A DNA stretch of 64,000 nt, taken from assembly GCA_034420695.1 (NCBI GenBank), contig DAOULB010000040.1, forward strand, positions 211,945 through 275,944, given 5' to 3'. This stretch comes from Io17-Chloro-G2 sp034420695 (GTDB lineage: Bacteria; Chloroflexota; Dehalococcoidia; Lucifugimonadales; UBA3495). A program made the translations under genes and the position numbers. The notes under the pieces are model-generated. The model was not told the DNA's origin. It did no database searches and saw only the letters and a list, made by a program, of their open reading frames with translations. Of the stretch, positions 34,280 through 42,523 are shown in pieces (position 1 is the stretch's first letter; every line of letters starts with the position of its first letter).

Positions 34280-35041
34280 TTGACGGTAGCTCTTCGACAA
34301 CTTTTCATGCTGTGCATAGCCCTTCTGACGCCGGCCTGTCTTCTGGCTTGTGGTTCGCCACAGTCGCCCGAAGCTCCAACGGTGCTTCCCCTGGCTATCG
34401 CAGAAAATGTCCCGACTGCTCCCCCAACTCCGGTCACCTCCACGCCGCCCCCGGCCCCTTCGCCCACAACCGGGCCTGCTCAGAGTCCCACCCCCACTGC
34501 CGCTCCGACCCCGGAGCCCACTGCAATCCCAACAGTCCCGCCAACACCTGTACCTTCGCCTGTTGCGGGAAAACCTGGCATGCAAGTCCTGCTCCGGCTG
34601 GCCGATCCACTGGACGAGCCCGAGTTTTATTGCATCGACGTCCCCGGACAGCGGGCCAATGTCAGGCTGGATGCGCCCGTGCAGGCCCATACCTGCAAGC
34701 ACCCGTCCAATGCTCCTGACCAGCTTTTTGCAGTCAACCACCCCGCTCAAGGGCAGTTTTTCATGCCAGCTTATTCCAGGTGTCTGGAAGCCGGGACTGC
34801 ACTGGCTGGCGGCCCCCTGCTCCTGCGGACCTGCTCCGGTTCGCCCTTGCAGCAGTTCATTCACACCGGCGAAGCCTTCTTGGCGTTGGCAGGCGGCCCG
34901 GAGCCCAACCTGTGCGTGGCCTCCGCAGGCGGTTCCGGTATTCAGGCCGGCGGTCCCAGCCACCTGATGCGTGATTTGGCCTTGCAGCCCTGCGATACCA
35001 TCGACTCTTCCCTGGCCCGTTGGATCATCGGCGCCCCTTAG
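34280..35041 (+). CDS. Lipoprotein with Pro/Thr-rich linker and ricin-type trefoil-like domain
   Basis: A 253-residue protein from TTG 34280 (an ATG at 34307 is an alternative). The lipobox is LLAC-G near residue 24. A linker of about 70 residues is made of PTP and TPEPT units. The rest (about 100-253) resembles a beta-trefoil: CIDVPGQRANVRL, then CLEAGTALAGGPLLLRTC and the QQF motif of ricin-B-type lectins. Possible glycan binding is inferred only. No clear ribosome binding site is seen. Confidence 0.6.
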   Translation: MTVALRQLFMLCIALLTPACLLACGSPQSPEAPTVLPLAIAENVPTAPPTPVTSTPPPAPSPTTGPAQSPTPTAAPTPEPTAIPTVPPTPVPSPVAGKPGMQVLLRLADPLDEPEFYCIDVPGQRANVRLDAPVQAHTCKHPSNAPDQLFAVNHPAQGQFFMPAYSRCLEAGTALAGGPLLLRTCSGSPLQQFIHTGEAFLALAGGPEPNLCVASAGGSGIQAGGPSHLMRDLALQPCDTIDSSLARWIIGAP

Positions 35042-35125
35042 CAGCATTGCCCCGCCCTCCTTCTGAAGGGCTAAAATAGGACAGGGTAAAGACACCGGGA
35101 GACAACCCTCAGATGAGGTGCCTTC

Positions 35126-35947
35126 ATGCCGGAAGCCCCAGACCTCGAGATCATCAAGGACTTCCTGAACCAGAGAATCCCCGGTCAGACCGTCTCCGAG
35201 GCCCGCATTCTCCGCCCAACCGTTGTCCGGCCCTTCGCCGCCGATTTGGATCCGGATTTGCTGGACCGCAGCTTTGTCCAAGTGCAAAGGCGGGGTAAAT
35301 TCCTCCTTTTGGAATTGACCGGCGACCGCTGGCTGGTTGTTAACCCTATGTTGACCGGCGCCCTCCAATACTGTCCGGAAGACACGCGGGTCTCCAAGAA
35401 TTCCTGCCTGGTCCTCGGCCTGCCCGGGGGTATGCAACTGCGGTACTTGGACGACCGGCAGATGGGCAAGGTCTACTACGTTTCGCCGGAACAGTTCGGG
35501 GAAGTTCCGGGTTTGGAAGACCGCGGACCCGACGTCCTGTCAGGAATTTCCCTGGAGGAATTTCAAACGCGGCTGAAGAAGTTCCACGGGGAGATCAAGG
35601 GCGTGCTGACCCGGGGAGCCTTTGTCTCCGGAATAGGAAACGCCTACTCCGACGAAATACTCTTCGCCGCGGGCATATCCCCCTTCCGCAAAGCCCGCTC
35701 TCTCAAAGGCCAGGAAATCCAGAGCCTGTACGAGAGCTGTCCCAAGGTGGTCACCGACGCCATGGAAGTGCTGCGGGAACGCATGGGTGACGACATCCAC
35801 GTGAAGATTCGGGACTTCCTTCAGGTCCATCGCAAGGGAGGCCAGCCCTGCCCCCGTTGCGGCGGCAACATCAGCGAGTTGACCGCCAACCAGCGCATCA
35901 CCAGCTACTGCCGTCGGTGCCAGCCCGGAATGCTCATCAAGAACTGA
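35126..35947 (+). CDS. Fpg/Nei family DNA glycosylase-AP lyase
   Basis: A 273-residue base-excision repair enzyme. Catalytic Pro2 and Glu3 are present (MPEAPDLE instead of the usual MPELPEVE). The conserved lysine is in QRRGKFLLLEL. The helix-two-turn-helix is FVSGIGNAYSDEILFAAG and the zinc finger is CPRCGG...CRRCQ. It removes oxidised bases and cuts the strand. The altered opening and the missing L/V residues suggest a branch of the family other than MutM. GAGGT is 7 bases upstream of the ATG. Confidence 0.88.
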   Translation: MPEAPDLEIIKDFLNQRIPGQTVSEARILRPTVVRPFAADLDPDLLDRSFVQVQRRGKFLLLELTGDRWLVVNPMLTGALQYCPEDTRVSKNSCLVLGLPGGMQLRYLDDRQMGKVYYVSPEQFGEVPGLEDRGPDVLSGISLEEFQTRLKKFHGEIKGVLTRGAFVSGIGNAYSDEILFAAGISPFRKARSLKGQEIQSLYESCPKVVTDAMEVLRERMGDDIHVKIRDFLQVHRKGGQPCPRCGGNISELTANQRITSYCRRCQPGMLIKN

Positions 35948-36021
35948 ATCCCCTTCCAAGGTTCTCAATCCCGTTGACTCAATGACTCCAGGGCCTTAGC
36001 ACCAAGTGGCGCGGTTTGGGG

Positions 36022-36027
36022 TATAAT
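36022..36027 (+). promoter_or_regulatory. -10 element implying a leaderless mRNA
   Basis: TATAAT ends 7 bases before the ATG at 36035, so transcription would start at or next to the start codon. No -35 box is visible. Confidence 0.5.
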
Positions 36028-36034
36028 CTGAGAC

Positions 36035-36745
36035 ATGACCACTATAAACGATATCGGCGACCTGGCTCGAATACTGAGGGAACAGCCCGAGTGGGCGGAC
36101 GCCATCCGTGGTGTCCTGCTCAGTAAGGAACTGCTGGACCTCCCGCGCCAGTTCGCCAGATTGGTGGACCTGTTCGACCGAATGGAATCCAGGCAAGATG
36201 CAATGGAAACCCGGCTCGACCGCATCGAATCCAAGCAAGATGCAATGGAAACCCGGCTCGACCGTGTAGAGGACCGACTGGACCGGATTGAAGCACGGCT
36301 GGACCGCTTGGAAGGCCGCGTCGGAAACTTGGAGGGCTCCGACTACGAACGCAAAATCCGGTACCGGGTCTTGGCCCGGGTACGGCAGCATTTCGACTTG
36401 GAAGAGCCTTACTTGGGACTAACCCAGAACGATCCGGAAGCCCCTTCCTTGAGTAGGGCGATTACTTCTGCAGTAAGAAGCGGTTCCATATCCTCGGAGG
36501 AATCCGAAGACCTCCATGATACTGACCTGATTATTATGGGCCTGAACGACCACCATGTGGCGGTTGAGGTTTCTATGACCGCGGACAGTGGCGATATTGC
36601 CCGGGTCAAGCGTCGCGCCGCTATCCTGGGCAGGGCTACTGGTCATGTCGCCATGCCGGCCCTGGCCACTGCCAACCTGGCTGGCTTGCAACGGGAGCAA
36701 GCAGCCGCCGAAGACGTGCCCGTGTTTGTTATACCTTACCCATGA
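36035..36745 (+). CDS. Coiled-coil protein with C-terminal nuclease-like domain
   Basis: A 236-residue protein. The N-terminal helical part (DIGDLARILREQPEWADAIR) is followed by a long coiled coil (about 45-105) of RLDRIE/RLDRVE heptads. The C-terminal domain (about 110-236) contains DTDLIIMGLNDHHVAVEVSM, with an acidic-V-E-V pattern like a PD-(D/E)XK core without a clear lysine. Many bacteria encode families of such proteins, often annotated as DUF3782-like. Function unknown. The coiled coil contains a 38-base duplication. Confidence 0.65.
   Translation: MTTINDIGDLARILREQPEWADAIRGVLLSKELLDLPRQFARLVDLFDRMESRQDAMETRLDRIESKQDAMETRLDRVEDRLDRIEARLDRLEGRVGNLEGSDYERKIRYRVLARVRQHFDLEEPYLGLTQNDPEAPSLSRAITSAVRSGSISSEESEDLHDTDLIIMGLNDHHVAVEVSMTADSGDIARVKRRAAILGRATGHVAMPALATANLAGLQREQAAAEDVPVFVIPYP
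36185..36264. repeat. Direct duplication inside the coiled-coil gene
   Basis: A 38-base unit (36185-36222) recurs at 36227-36264 with one mismatch, a period of 42 bases or 14 residues. It is in frame and extends the coiled coil by two heptads. High nucleotide identity suggests a recent duplication. Confidence 0.8.
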
Positions 36746-36806
36746 ACGGCAAGCTGGTGCGCAACAAGCGACAGGTCCGCGCCGAAACTAGACCGCTGCC
36801 ACTCCC

Positions 36807-37427
36807 CTACGCCACCGGGTTGCCCCACCTTTCGTAGGAACAGACCTCGGCCAAGGGCTTTCGCTGGACGGAGCCGAACCTTCCCCTGGGATACCCCAAG
36901 GGAATGCTGTACACAATCTGGACGTCATCGGGTATCCCGAACAGTTTATGAACCCGTTCATCCACTTGGGCATGCAGCGTCGCGATGGTGCCGCCTACGC
37001 CCAGTGCCCGGGCCGCCAGCAGCAGGTTCTGGGCCGCTGGTATCACCGACCCGACTCCGCCGCGGCTGGCAGTTGAGCACAGCAGCACCACCGCCGGAGC
37101 GTGGCCAAACTCTCCCGCAAGACGCATTGCCGAACGGCGGGTGTTCTTTCCCGGTGGTATGTCTTCCGGGCCGTTGATGCCTTCGTCCTTCCGCTTGGCC
37201 CACCAAGCCTCCTCGTACAACTTGCCCAGTTCTTCTCGCAGTTCCGGGTCCCGCACCAGCAGGAAATGCCAAGGCTGGTTGTTTCCGCCATTCGGGGCCC
37301 TTATTGCTGCTTCAAGGATATCCCGCAGGTCCTCTTCCGGTATCGGGTCCGGCTTGAACCGGCGGATCGCCCGCTGGCTGTACATGGTCTCTCCAAGGGG
37401 CATCGACAATCGCTCGGCCGTTGTCAT
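36807..37427 (-). CDS. Nitroreductase family protein
   Basis: About 206 residues from ATG 37427 (GGAGG 8 bases upstream). It has the FMN-binding nitroreductase opening YSQRAIRRFKPDPIPEEDL, then AIRAPNGGNNQPWHFLLV. The FMN-phosphate region is VIPAAQNLLLAARALGVGG and the C-terminus is LGYPRGRFGSVQRKPL. Such enzymes reduce nitro groups, quinones or flavins using NAD(P)H, or act in F420-independent flavin metabolism. A longer frame to 37484 is less likely. Confidence 0.9.
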   Translation of the reverse strand: MTTAERLSMPLGETMYSQRAIRRFKPDPIPEEDLRDILEAAIRAPNGGNNQPWHFLLVRDPELREELGKLYEEAWWAKRKDEGINGPEDIPPGKNTRRSAMRLAGEFGHAPAVVLLCSTASRGGVGSVIPAAQNLLLAARALGVGGTIATLHAQVDERVHKLFGIPDDVQIVYSIPLGYPRGRFGSVQRKPLAEVCSYERWGNPVA

Positions 37428-37567
37428 CTGGCAGCCTCCAAGTTTGAATGGCCTAAGGATACCCCCCGCCGCGGCCTTGCTCAAGGGAATCCTTCGATCC
37501 GTCGTCTCGATTCGGTCCGTGTCCCAACCACGGCGCCCCGGACCGGCCCCGGCAGTCCTGCCTCAAA

Positions 37568-37596
37568 TTGACCGCTCGCATGCCGCTAACTATAAT
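37568..37596 (+). promoter_or_regulatory. Promoter of the ComD/ComE-selenoprotein operon
   Basis: TTGACC (37568-37573), a 17-base spacer and a perfect TATAAT (37591-37596). Transcription would start near 37603, giving a leader of about 98 bases before the comD-like ATG. The leader has no recognisable riboswitch. Confidence 0.75.
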
Positions 37597-37700
37597 AACC
37601 GCCACATGCAGCCCCGCGCCCAGCGTCCGCTCCTAGTGAAGGCGCCGGCTCCGCTAACCTCCAGGGGCAACCTGACTGACCAATATGGGAAGGAGATCCT

Positions 37701-38219
37701 ATGGTAGAACAACAGGCGGCAATTCTAAGACCGGAAACCCTCATTGAAGAGTTCAAGAAAAATGGCGTAACCCACGTGGTCACCATTCCGGACAGCGAGA
37801 CCAACTACCTCTACGAGTTGATGAAGGAGCAGTCTTGGCTGGATGTCGTCCCCACTGCCAGGGAAGGCGAGACCTTCGCTGTTGCCCTGGGACTGACCGT
37901 GGGCGGCAAGGTGCCCGTATGCCTCATCCAGAACACCGGAATGATGGAGTCCGGGGACTCAATCAGGGGCATGGCATTGGATGCCAACTTCCCCTTGGTG
38001 ATGGTGGTGGGCTACCGCGGCTGGACCCGGCACGGCGCCATCTCCGATTCCGTGGCCCGCTACACCGAGCCCTTCCTCAACGCCTACCGCATCAACTATT
38101 TCCTGGTCGAACAGAACGAAGACGGACCCCGGATTTCCATGGCCTTCGATGAAGCCCGCGCCACCAATCGCCCAGTCTGCATCCTGGTCGGCGATGAGTA
38201 CCACGGCTTCAACCGGTAA
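37701..38219 (+). CDS. TPP-binding protein, ComD-like (sulfopyruvate decarboxylase alpha type)
   Basis: A 172-residue protein equal to the pyrimidine-binding half of a TPP enzyme. The catalytic Glu is in TAREGETFAVALGLTVGGK and the substrate region is LIQNTGMMESGDSIRGMALD. It matches the alpha subunit of sulfopyruvate or phosphonopyruvate decarboxylases. AAGGAG precedes the ATG. It is followed 40 bases later by the beta half, so together they form a complete enzyme. The true substrate is unknown. Confidence 0.85.
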   Translation: MVEQQAAILRPETLIEEFKKNGVTHVVTIPDSETNYLYELMKEQSWLDVVPTAREGETFAVALGLTVGGKVPVCLIQNTGMMESGDSIRGMALDANFPLVMVVGYRGWTRHGAISDSVARYTEPFLNAYRINYFLVEQNEDGPRISMAFDEARATNRPVCILVGDEYHGFNR

Positions 38220-38259
38220 ACACCAAAACAAAACTTAACTTAACGACGGGAGTCGAAAA

Positions 38260-38862
38260 ATGTTCAGCGCTTCTGATATGTTCCAGGCATTTGCCAAGCA
38301 CCGGGGCAATGCCATAGTGATTCCAACCGGCACCTCCGGGCGTCACTGGCGGGAGTTCACCGAGAACGAGACCAGGGACATGAGCATGGGTGGGGCCATG
38401 GGCCAGACCACCTCCACCTGCCTGGGCCTGGCTTTGGCTCTCCCCGAGGAAAAGGTATGCCTGTTCGATTCCGAAGGAGCCCTGCTGATGAACTTGGGTT
38501 CCCTGGCCACCATTGCCGGCAAGAAGCCCAAGAATTTCGTCCATTTCCTGATGGACAACGAATGCTACGCCACCACCGGTGGGCAACCGGTTCCCAACTC
38601 CGCCGATATCAACTACGCCGGCATGGCCAAGGAAGCCGGTTACGCTTCGGCCCACCATTTTGACAACCTTGAAGACTTCGCCAACAGCATCGAGTCCATA
38701 ATGAAGGAGACCGGCCCGGTCTTCGTTTCGATGAAAATGGTGCCTGAAGTGGAAAACGAGCCCATTGGCATGAGGCAGCGGGTCCCGCAGCGCTCCCGGG
38801 CCCAGACCATCAACGAGATTCAGAAAGAACTGAACATCACCGCCGTTTACCAAGCCCAGTAG
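38260..38862 (+). CDS. TPP-binding protein, ComE-like (beta subunit), variant cofactor motif
   Basis: A 200-residue protein equal to the pyrophosphate-binding half of the enzyme. It has MSMGGAMGQTTSTCLGLALAL, then FDSEGALLMNLGSLATIAGK and DNECYATTGGQ. Most relatives have GDG where this protein has SEG; the second N-x-x motif is intact. Glu may replace the Mg2+-binding Asp, or the site may be weak. It lies between the ComD-like gene and the Sec-containing gene in one probable operon. GGGAG precedes the ATG. Confidence 0.8.
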   Translation: MFSASDMFQAFAKHRGNAIVIPTGTSGRHWREFTENETRDMSMGGAMGQTTSTCLGLALALPEEKVCLFDSEGALLMNLGSLATIAGKKPKNFVHFLMDNECYATTGGQPVPNSADINYAGMAKEAGYASAHHFDNLEDFANSIESIMKETGPVFVSMKMVPEVENEPIGMRQRVPQRSRAQTINEIQKELNITAVYQAQ

Positions 38863-38909
38863 GCTGAAATAGTAAGCTGAACCAGTAGACTGGAATAGTA
38901 GGCTCAAAT
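38858..38909. repeat. Four tandem 13-bp repeats before the selenoprotein start
   Basis: Units begin at 38858, 38871, 38884 and 38897, with the shape AGTAGGCTGAAAT and one to four changes per copy. The array fills the gap between the comE-like stop (TAG is in unit 1) and the ATG at 38908 (in unit 4). It replaces any visible ribosome binding site. Confidence 0.8.
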
Positions 38910-40392
38910 GGCTGAACAGTCCTTTATCGGCGCTACTCCCGCCCCGGAGTTCCCTGCCGGCCTCCAGTGGGTGAATACCGACCGGCCTCTCACCCTCAAA
39001 GATCTGGCCGGTAAGGTGGTGATACTGGACTTTTGGACCTACTGTTGAATTAACTGCATTCACATTTTTCCGCAGTTGCGGAAACTGGAGGAAAAGTTCC
39101 GGAACGAACTGGTGGTCATTGGCGTTCATTCCGCCAAGTTTCCCAATGAAAAGGACCGGGACAACCTCTACAACGCCGTAAAGCGCTACGAGCTGGGCCA
39201 CCCTGTCATCAACGACGTGGATATGACGGTGGCCCGCTCCTACAACTTCCGCGCTTGGCCCACCCTCTGGTTCATCGACCCCCGGGGCAATCTCATCGGC
39301 AAGCATGAAGGCGAGCTGGACTACGCTTCCTTCGAAAACCTCATGGGCCGTATGATTGCCGAGTTCGATTCCAACGACCTGCTGAGGCGCTCCCCGCCCC
39401 CCGCCATTCCGGTGGCGGAAGCGGACGCCGCCCTGTCCTTCCCCGGCAAGATACTGGCCGACGGCCCCTCCAACCGCCTGTTCATCTCCGACACCAACCA
39501 CAACCGCATCCTGGTTACGGACTTGGACGGCCGGCTGCAGCAGGTGATCGGCTCCGGGGAAGCCGGCTTCAACGACGGCCCTGCAGACGCGGCCTCCTTC
39601 GACCATCCCCAAGGCATGGCCTTGGCCGGCAATTCCCTCTACGTGGCCGACACGGAGAACCACGCCTTGCGCCGGGTGGACTTGGAGTCGGGGGCCGTCG
39701 AAACCATTGCGGGAACCGGAGAACAGGGACACGTAAGGGACGGGCGGGCCCCAGCCCGGAGTGTGCCCCTCAATTCACCCTGGGACTTGGTTCACCATGA
39801 AGGCCGGCTCTACATCGCCATGGCCGGGTCTCACCAGCTTTGGTCCATGAACTTGGAAGACGGCTCAGCCGGCCCCCATGCCGGCACCGGCCGCGAGTCC
39901 CTGTCCGACGGCCCATTGGCTTCATGCACTCTGGCCCAGCCCAGCGGAATCACCCTGGGGGGCGACCGGCTGTTCTTCGCCGACAGCGAGACCAGCTCCA
40001 TCCGCTCCGCTGACTTGGACCCATCGGGAAGGGTGCGCACTATAGTGGGACTGGACCTGTTCGTATTCGGAGACCACGACGGTAGCGACCATAACGTCAG
40101 GTTGCAGCACCCCATCGGAATCGCCTATCACGACGGCAATCTGCTGGTGGCCGACACCTATAACCACAAGGTAAAGAGGGTGCTGCCGGAAACCCGCAGT
40201 TCATTCACCTTCCTGGGCAGTGGCGAAGCGGGATTCAAAGACGGGCAAGGCAAGGACGCTCAATTTGCCGAGCCTTGCGGCCTGAGCCCCGCCAACGGCA
40301 AGCTCTACATCGCCGACACCAACAACCACGCCATTCGGGTAGCCGACATCGCCACCGGTGAGGTCTCCACCTTGGAGATCACCGGCTTGTAG
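38908..40392 (+). CDS. NHLRC2-like thioredoxin/NHL-repeat protein, predicted selenoprotein (UGA at codon 47)
   Basis: A 494-codon gene read through an in-frame TGA at 39046-39048. Codons 1-46 and 48-494 are both coding. The start (MAEQSFIGATPAPEFP) and ILDFWTYC before the TGA match the opening of NHLRC2-like proteins, whose active-site motif is WTYCCINC. Here it is C46-U47-I48-N49-C50, so U47 would be the redox-active first Cys of the CxxC pair. Residues 1 to about 150 are thioredoxin-like. Residues about 170-494 hold six NHL-type blades (such as ADTENHALRRVDLESGAV). A SECIS-like hairpin follows the TGA. A TGC/TGT-to-TGA mutation or sequencing error is the alternative. Confidence 0.82.
39046..39084 (+). 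promoter_or_regulatory. UGA codon and SECIS-like hairpin
   Basis: The TGA is at 39046-39048. TTTCCGC (39067-39073) pairs with GCGGAAA (39078-39084) over an AGTT loop. The loop begins 25 bases after the TGA, inside the 16-37 range given for bacterial SECIS elements, and has G in its second position. The codons here (ATT, ATT, TTT, CCG, TTG, CGG) differ from the C-ending codons of the gene, as expected if structure constrains them. Confidence 0.7.
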
Positions 40393-40398
40393 CAGCCC

Positions 40399-41268
40399 TT
40401 ACTCCTGGCCCGAGCCGCCGCGGTTTACCAGGAACACCCGGTCCAGCCCCGCCAAGTCCTTCTCCACCCCGGTTTCCGCTTCCGGAAAGTGTTGGCTCGC
40501 CAGCCTTGCCGCCGCCGCCACCTGCTCCGGGTCCATCTCCAGCAGCATTATCCCGTGGGGATTCAGTTTTTCAGCGGCTTGGCCCATCAAACGGGCAATG
40601 ACGTCCATCCCCTCCGGTCCCCCATCCAGGGCCGCGGCGGGCTCCCACTGAACTTCCGGTTGCAGGGTTGGCAAGCGCTCCGTGGGGATGTAGGGCAGGT
40701 TGGCCGCTATGAGGTCCACCGGTTCCGGCAAGGGCTCCAGCAAATCGCCGTAGCAAAGGGTTACCCGGTCGCCCACGTTATGGCGCTGAATGTTGAAATT
40801 GGCCACCGCCAAGGCCTCTTCGCTGGAATCGATGGCGTAGATGCGGGCCGCCGGCAGGTGGATGGCCAAGTTGATAGCAATGGCCCCGCTGCCCGTGCCA
40901 ACGTCGGCAATGACCAACTGGGCCACCTCCATCCCCATCAGCGACATGAACAGGGCGTGCTCCACCAGCGTCTCGGTTTCTGGGCGGGGAATCAGGACTT
41001 GTGGGGTTACCAAGAGGTTGACGCCGTAGAACTCTTTGTATCCCAATATGTAGGCTAGGGGCTCCCGGGTTTGGCGGCGCTCCAGCAACTGGTTCAGCAG
41101 GGCTTGTTGCTGCGGTGGGACCTCCATTTCCTGCTGGGCGAAGATGTCCTGCCGGGGCATCCGCAGCACGTTCATAACCAGCACCTCGGCCTCCAACCGG
41201 GCATCCGGTATTCCGTGCTCTTCAAGCAGGTGGTGGGTCTGCTGTAGTACCTCCCTCAGGGACGGCAT
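40399..41268 (-). CDS. prmC: Peptide chain release factor N5-glutamine methyltransferase
   Basis: A 289-residue HemK/PrmC methyltransferase. SAM motif VIADVGTGSGAIAINLAI and the active-site NLPYIP (190-195; NPPY in many relatives, NLPY in others) are present. It methylates the Gln of the GGQ motif of release factors. It directly follows prfA (22-base gap), the classical arrangement. It is convergent with the selenoprotein gene, 6 bases apart. Confidence 0.92.
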   Translation of the reverse strand: MPSLREVLQQTHHLLEEHGIPDARLEAEVLVMNVLRMPRQDIFAQQEMEVPPQQQALLNQLLERRQTREPLAYILGYKEFYGVNLLVTPQVLIPRPETETLVEHALFMSLMGMEVAQLVIADVGTGSGAIAINLAIHLPAARIYAIDSSEEALAVANFNIQRHNVGDRVTLCYGDLLEPLPEPVDLIAANLPYIPTERLPTLQPEVQWEPAAALDGGPEGMDVIARLMGQAAEKLNPHGIMLLEMDPEQVAAAARLASQHFPEAETGVEKDLAGLDRVFLVNRGGSGQE

Positions 41269-41290
41269 GAGTTATGTGGGAATCCTGTAT

Positions 41291-42406
41291 TCAGGAAGCT
41301 ACCGCCGCCTCTAGGGCCTGCCCCTCGTCCCAGTCCGAAAGGGCATCCAGCATGTCGTCCAAGTAGCCGTCCATGAACTTGGGAATGTTGTGGAAGCTGT
41401 GGTCCAAGCGCTCGTCGCTGATGCGGTCTTGAGGGAAGTTATACGTCCGTATCTTTTCCGACCTGGCCGCAGTCCCCACTTGGGAACGCCGGTTCTGTGA
41501 CAACTCTTGGGACTTGCGCTCTTCCTCCGCTTCGTACAAGCGGGCCCGCAGCATGGCCATTGCCTTGGACTTGTTCTTATACTGGGAGCGCTCGTCCTGG
41601 CAGGTCACCGTTAAGCCCGTGGGCTCGTGGACAATCCGGATTGCCGTGGCCACCTTGTTGACGTTTTGGCCCCCGTGACCTCCGGCGTGAAATACGTCGA
41701 TGCGTAAAGAATCGGGGTCTATCTTGACCTCCACCTCGTCTGCCTGCGGCAGCACTGCTACTGTGGCGGTTGAGGTGTGTATGCGGCCCTGGGCTTCCGT
41801 TTCCGGAACCCGCTGTACCCGGTGTACTCCCCGCTCGTATTTGAGCTTGCTGAAAGCCCCCTTTCCCTGCACGTCGAACACAATCTTGTGGAACCCGCCC
41901 AGAGGCGACGGTGAGGAGTCCATCACGTCTATCTTCCAGTGGTGCAGTTGGGCATACCTTGTATACGCCCGGTATAGGTCGGCAGCAAACAGGGCCGCTT
42001 CGTCGCCCCCGGTGCCGGACCGTATCTCTACTATCACGTCCCTGTCGTCGTTGGGGTTCTTGGGCAGCAGGGCCACCCGCAGCTCCTGGGCCAGCTTCAC
42101 CAGCCTGGCCTCCACCTGCTCCAGCTCTTCCCGCGCCATCCGGGAAAGCTCCGGGTCCGGCTCGCCGCGCGCCATGGACTCCAAGTCGCTTTGCTCTTTG
42201 GACAATTTCTCGTAGCTGCGCGCTATTTCGACAATGTCCTCCAGAGAAGCCCGCTCCTTCGCCAACTCCTGTATCTTCTCGAAGTCGGTGGCTATCTCGG
42301 TGCGGGCCATTGCGGCCTCGATTTCGTCGTAGCGTTGGAGAATTGGTCCCAGTTTTTCGAAAATAGCGTCCAAATTCGCACCTGAGAGCACAGCCGGGAT
42401 GGACAA
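41291..42406 (-). CDS. prfA: Peptide chain release factor 1
   Basis: A 371-residue class I release factor. The GGQ motif is at residues 245-247 (AGGHGGQNVN), followed by IRIVHEPTGL. The RF1 codon-reading loop reads VPETEAQGRIHTSTATV (PxT). RF1 reads UAA and UAG, so it does not compete for the UGA in this window; RF2 would. The listed start is a TTG without a good site. A second in-frame TTG at 42373, preceded by AGGTG, is a strong alternative that removes 11 residues. Confidence 0.93.
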   Translation of the reverse strand: MSIPAVLSGANLDAIFEKLGPILQRYDEIEAAMARTEIATDFEKIQELAKERASLEDIVEIARSYEKLSKEQSDLESMARGEPDPELSRMAREELEQVEARLVKLAQELRVALLPKNPNDDRDVIVEIRSGTGGDEAALFAADLYRAYTRYAQLHHWKIDVMDSSPSPLGGFHKIVFDVQGKGAFSKLKYERGVHRVQRVPETEAQGRIHTSTATVAVLPQADEVEVKIDPDSLRIDVFHAGGHGGQNVNKVATAIRIVHEPTGLTVTCQDERSQYKNKSKAMAMLRARLYEAEEERKSQELSQNRRSQVGTAARSEKIRTYNFPQDRISDERLDHSFHNIPKFMDGYLDDMLDALSDWDEGQALEAAVAS

Positions 42407-42523
42407 CCGGTCAGGCGGATTTAGTAGTTATGTTCATAGTTTACTTCAATGTTAAGGGGCTGCCAATATTAAATCCGCCGCTTTATTTTGAAAAGATTCG
42501 CTGCCGTCTGTCATCCCTTGTCA

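Noticed and set aside
37603..37700. Leader before the ComD-like gene considered for a TPP riboswitch.
   Set aside because: No conserved CUGAGA or ACCUGAU-type core was found in the leader.
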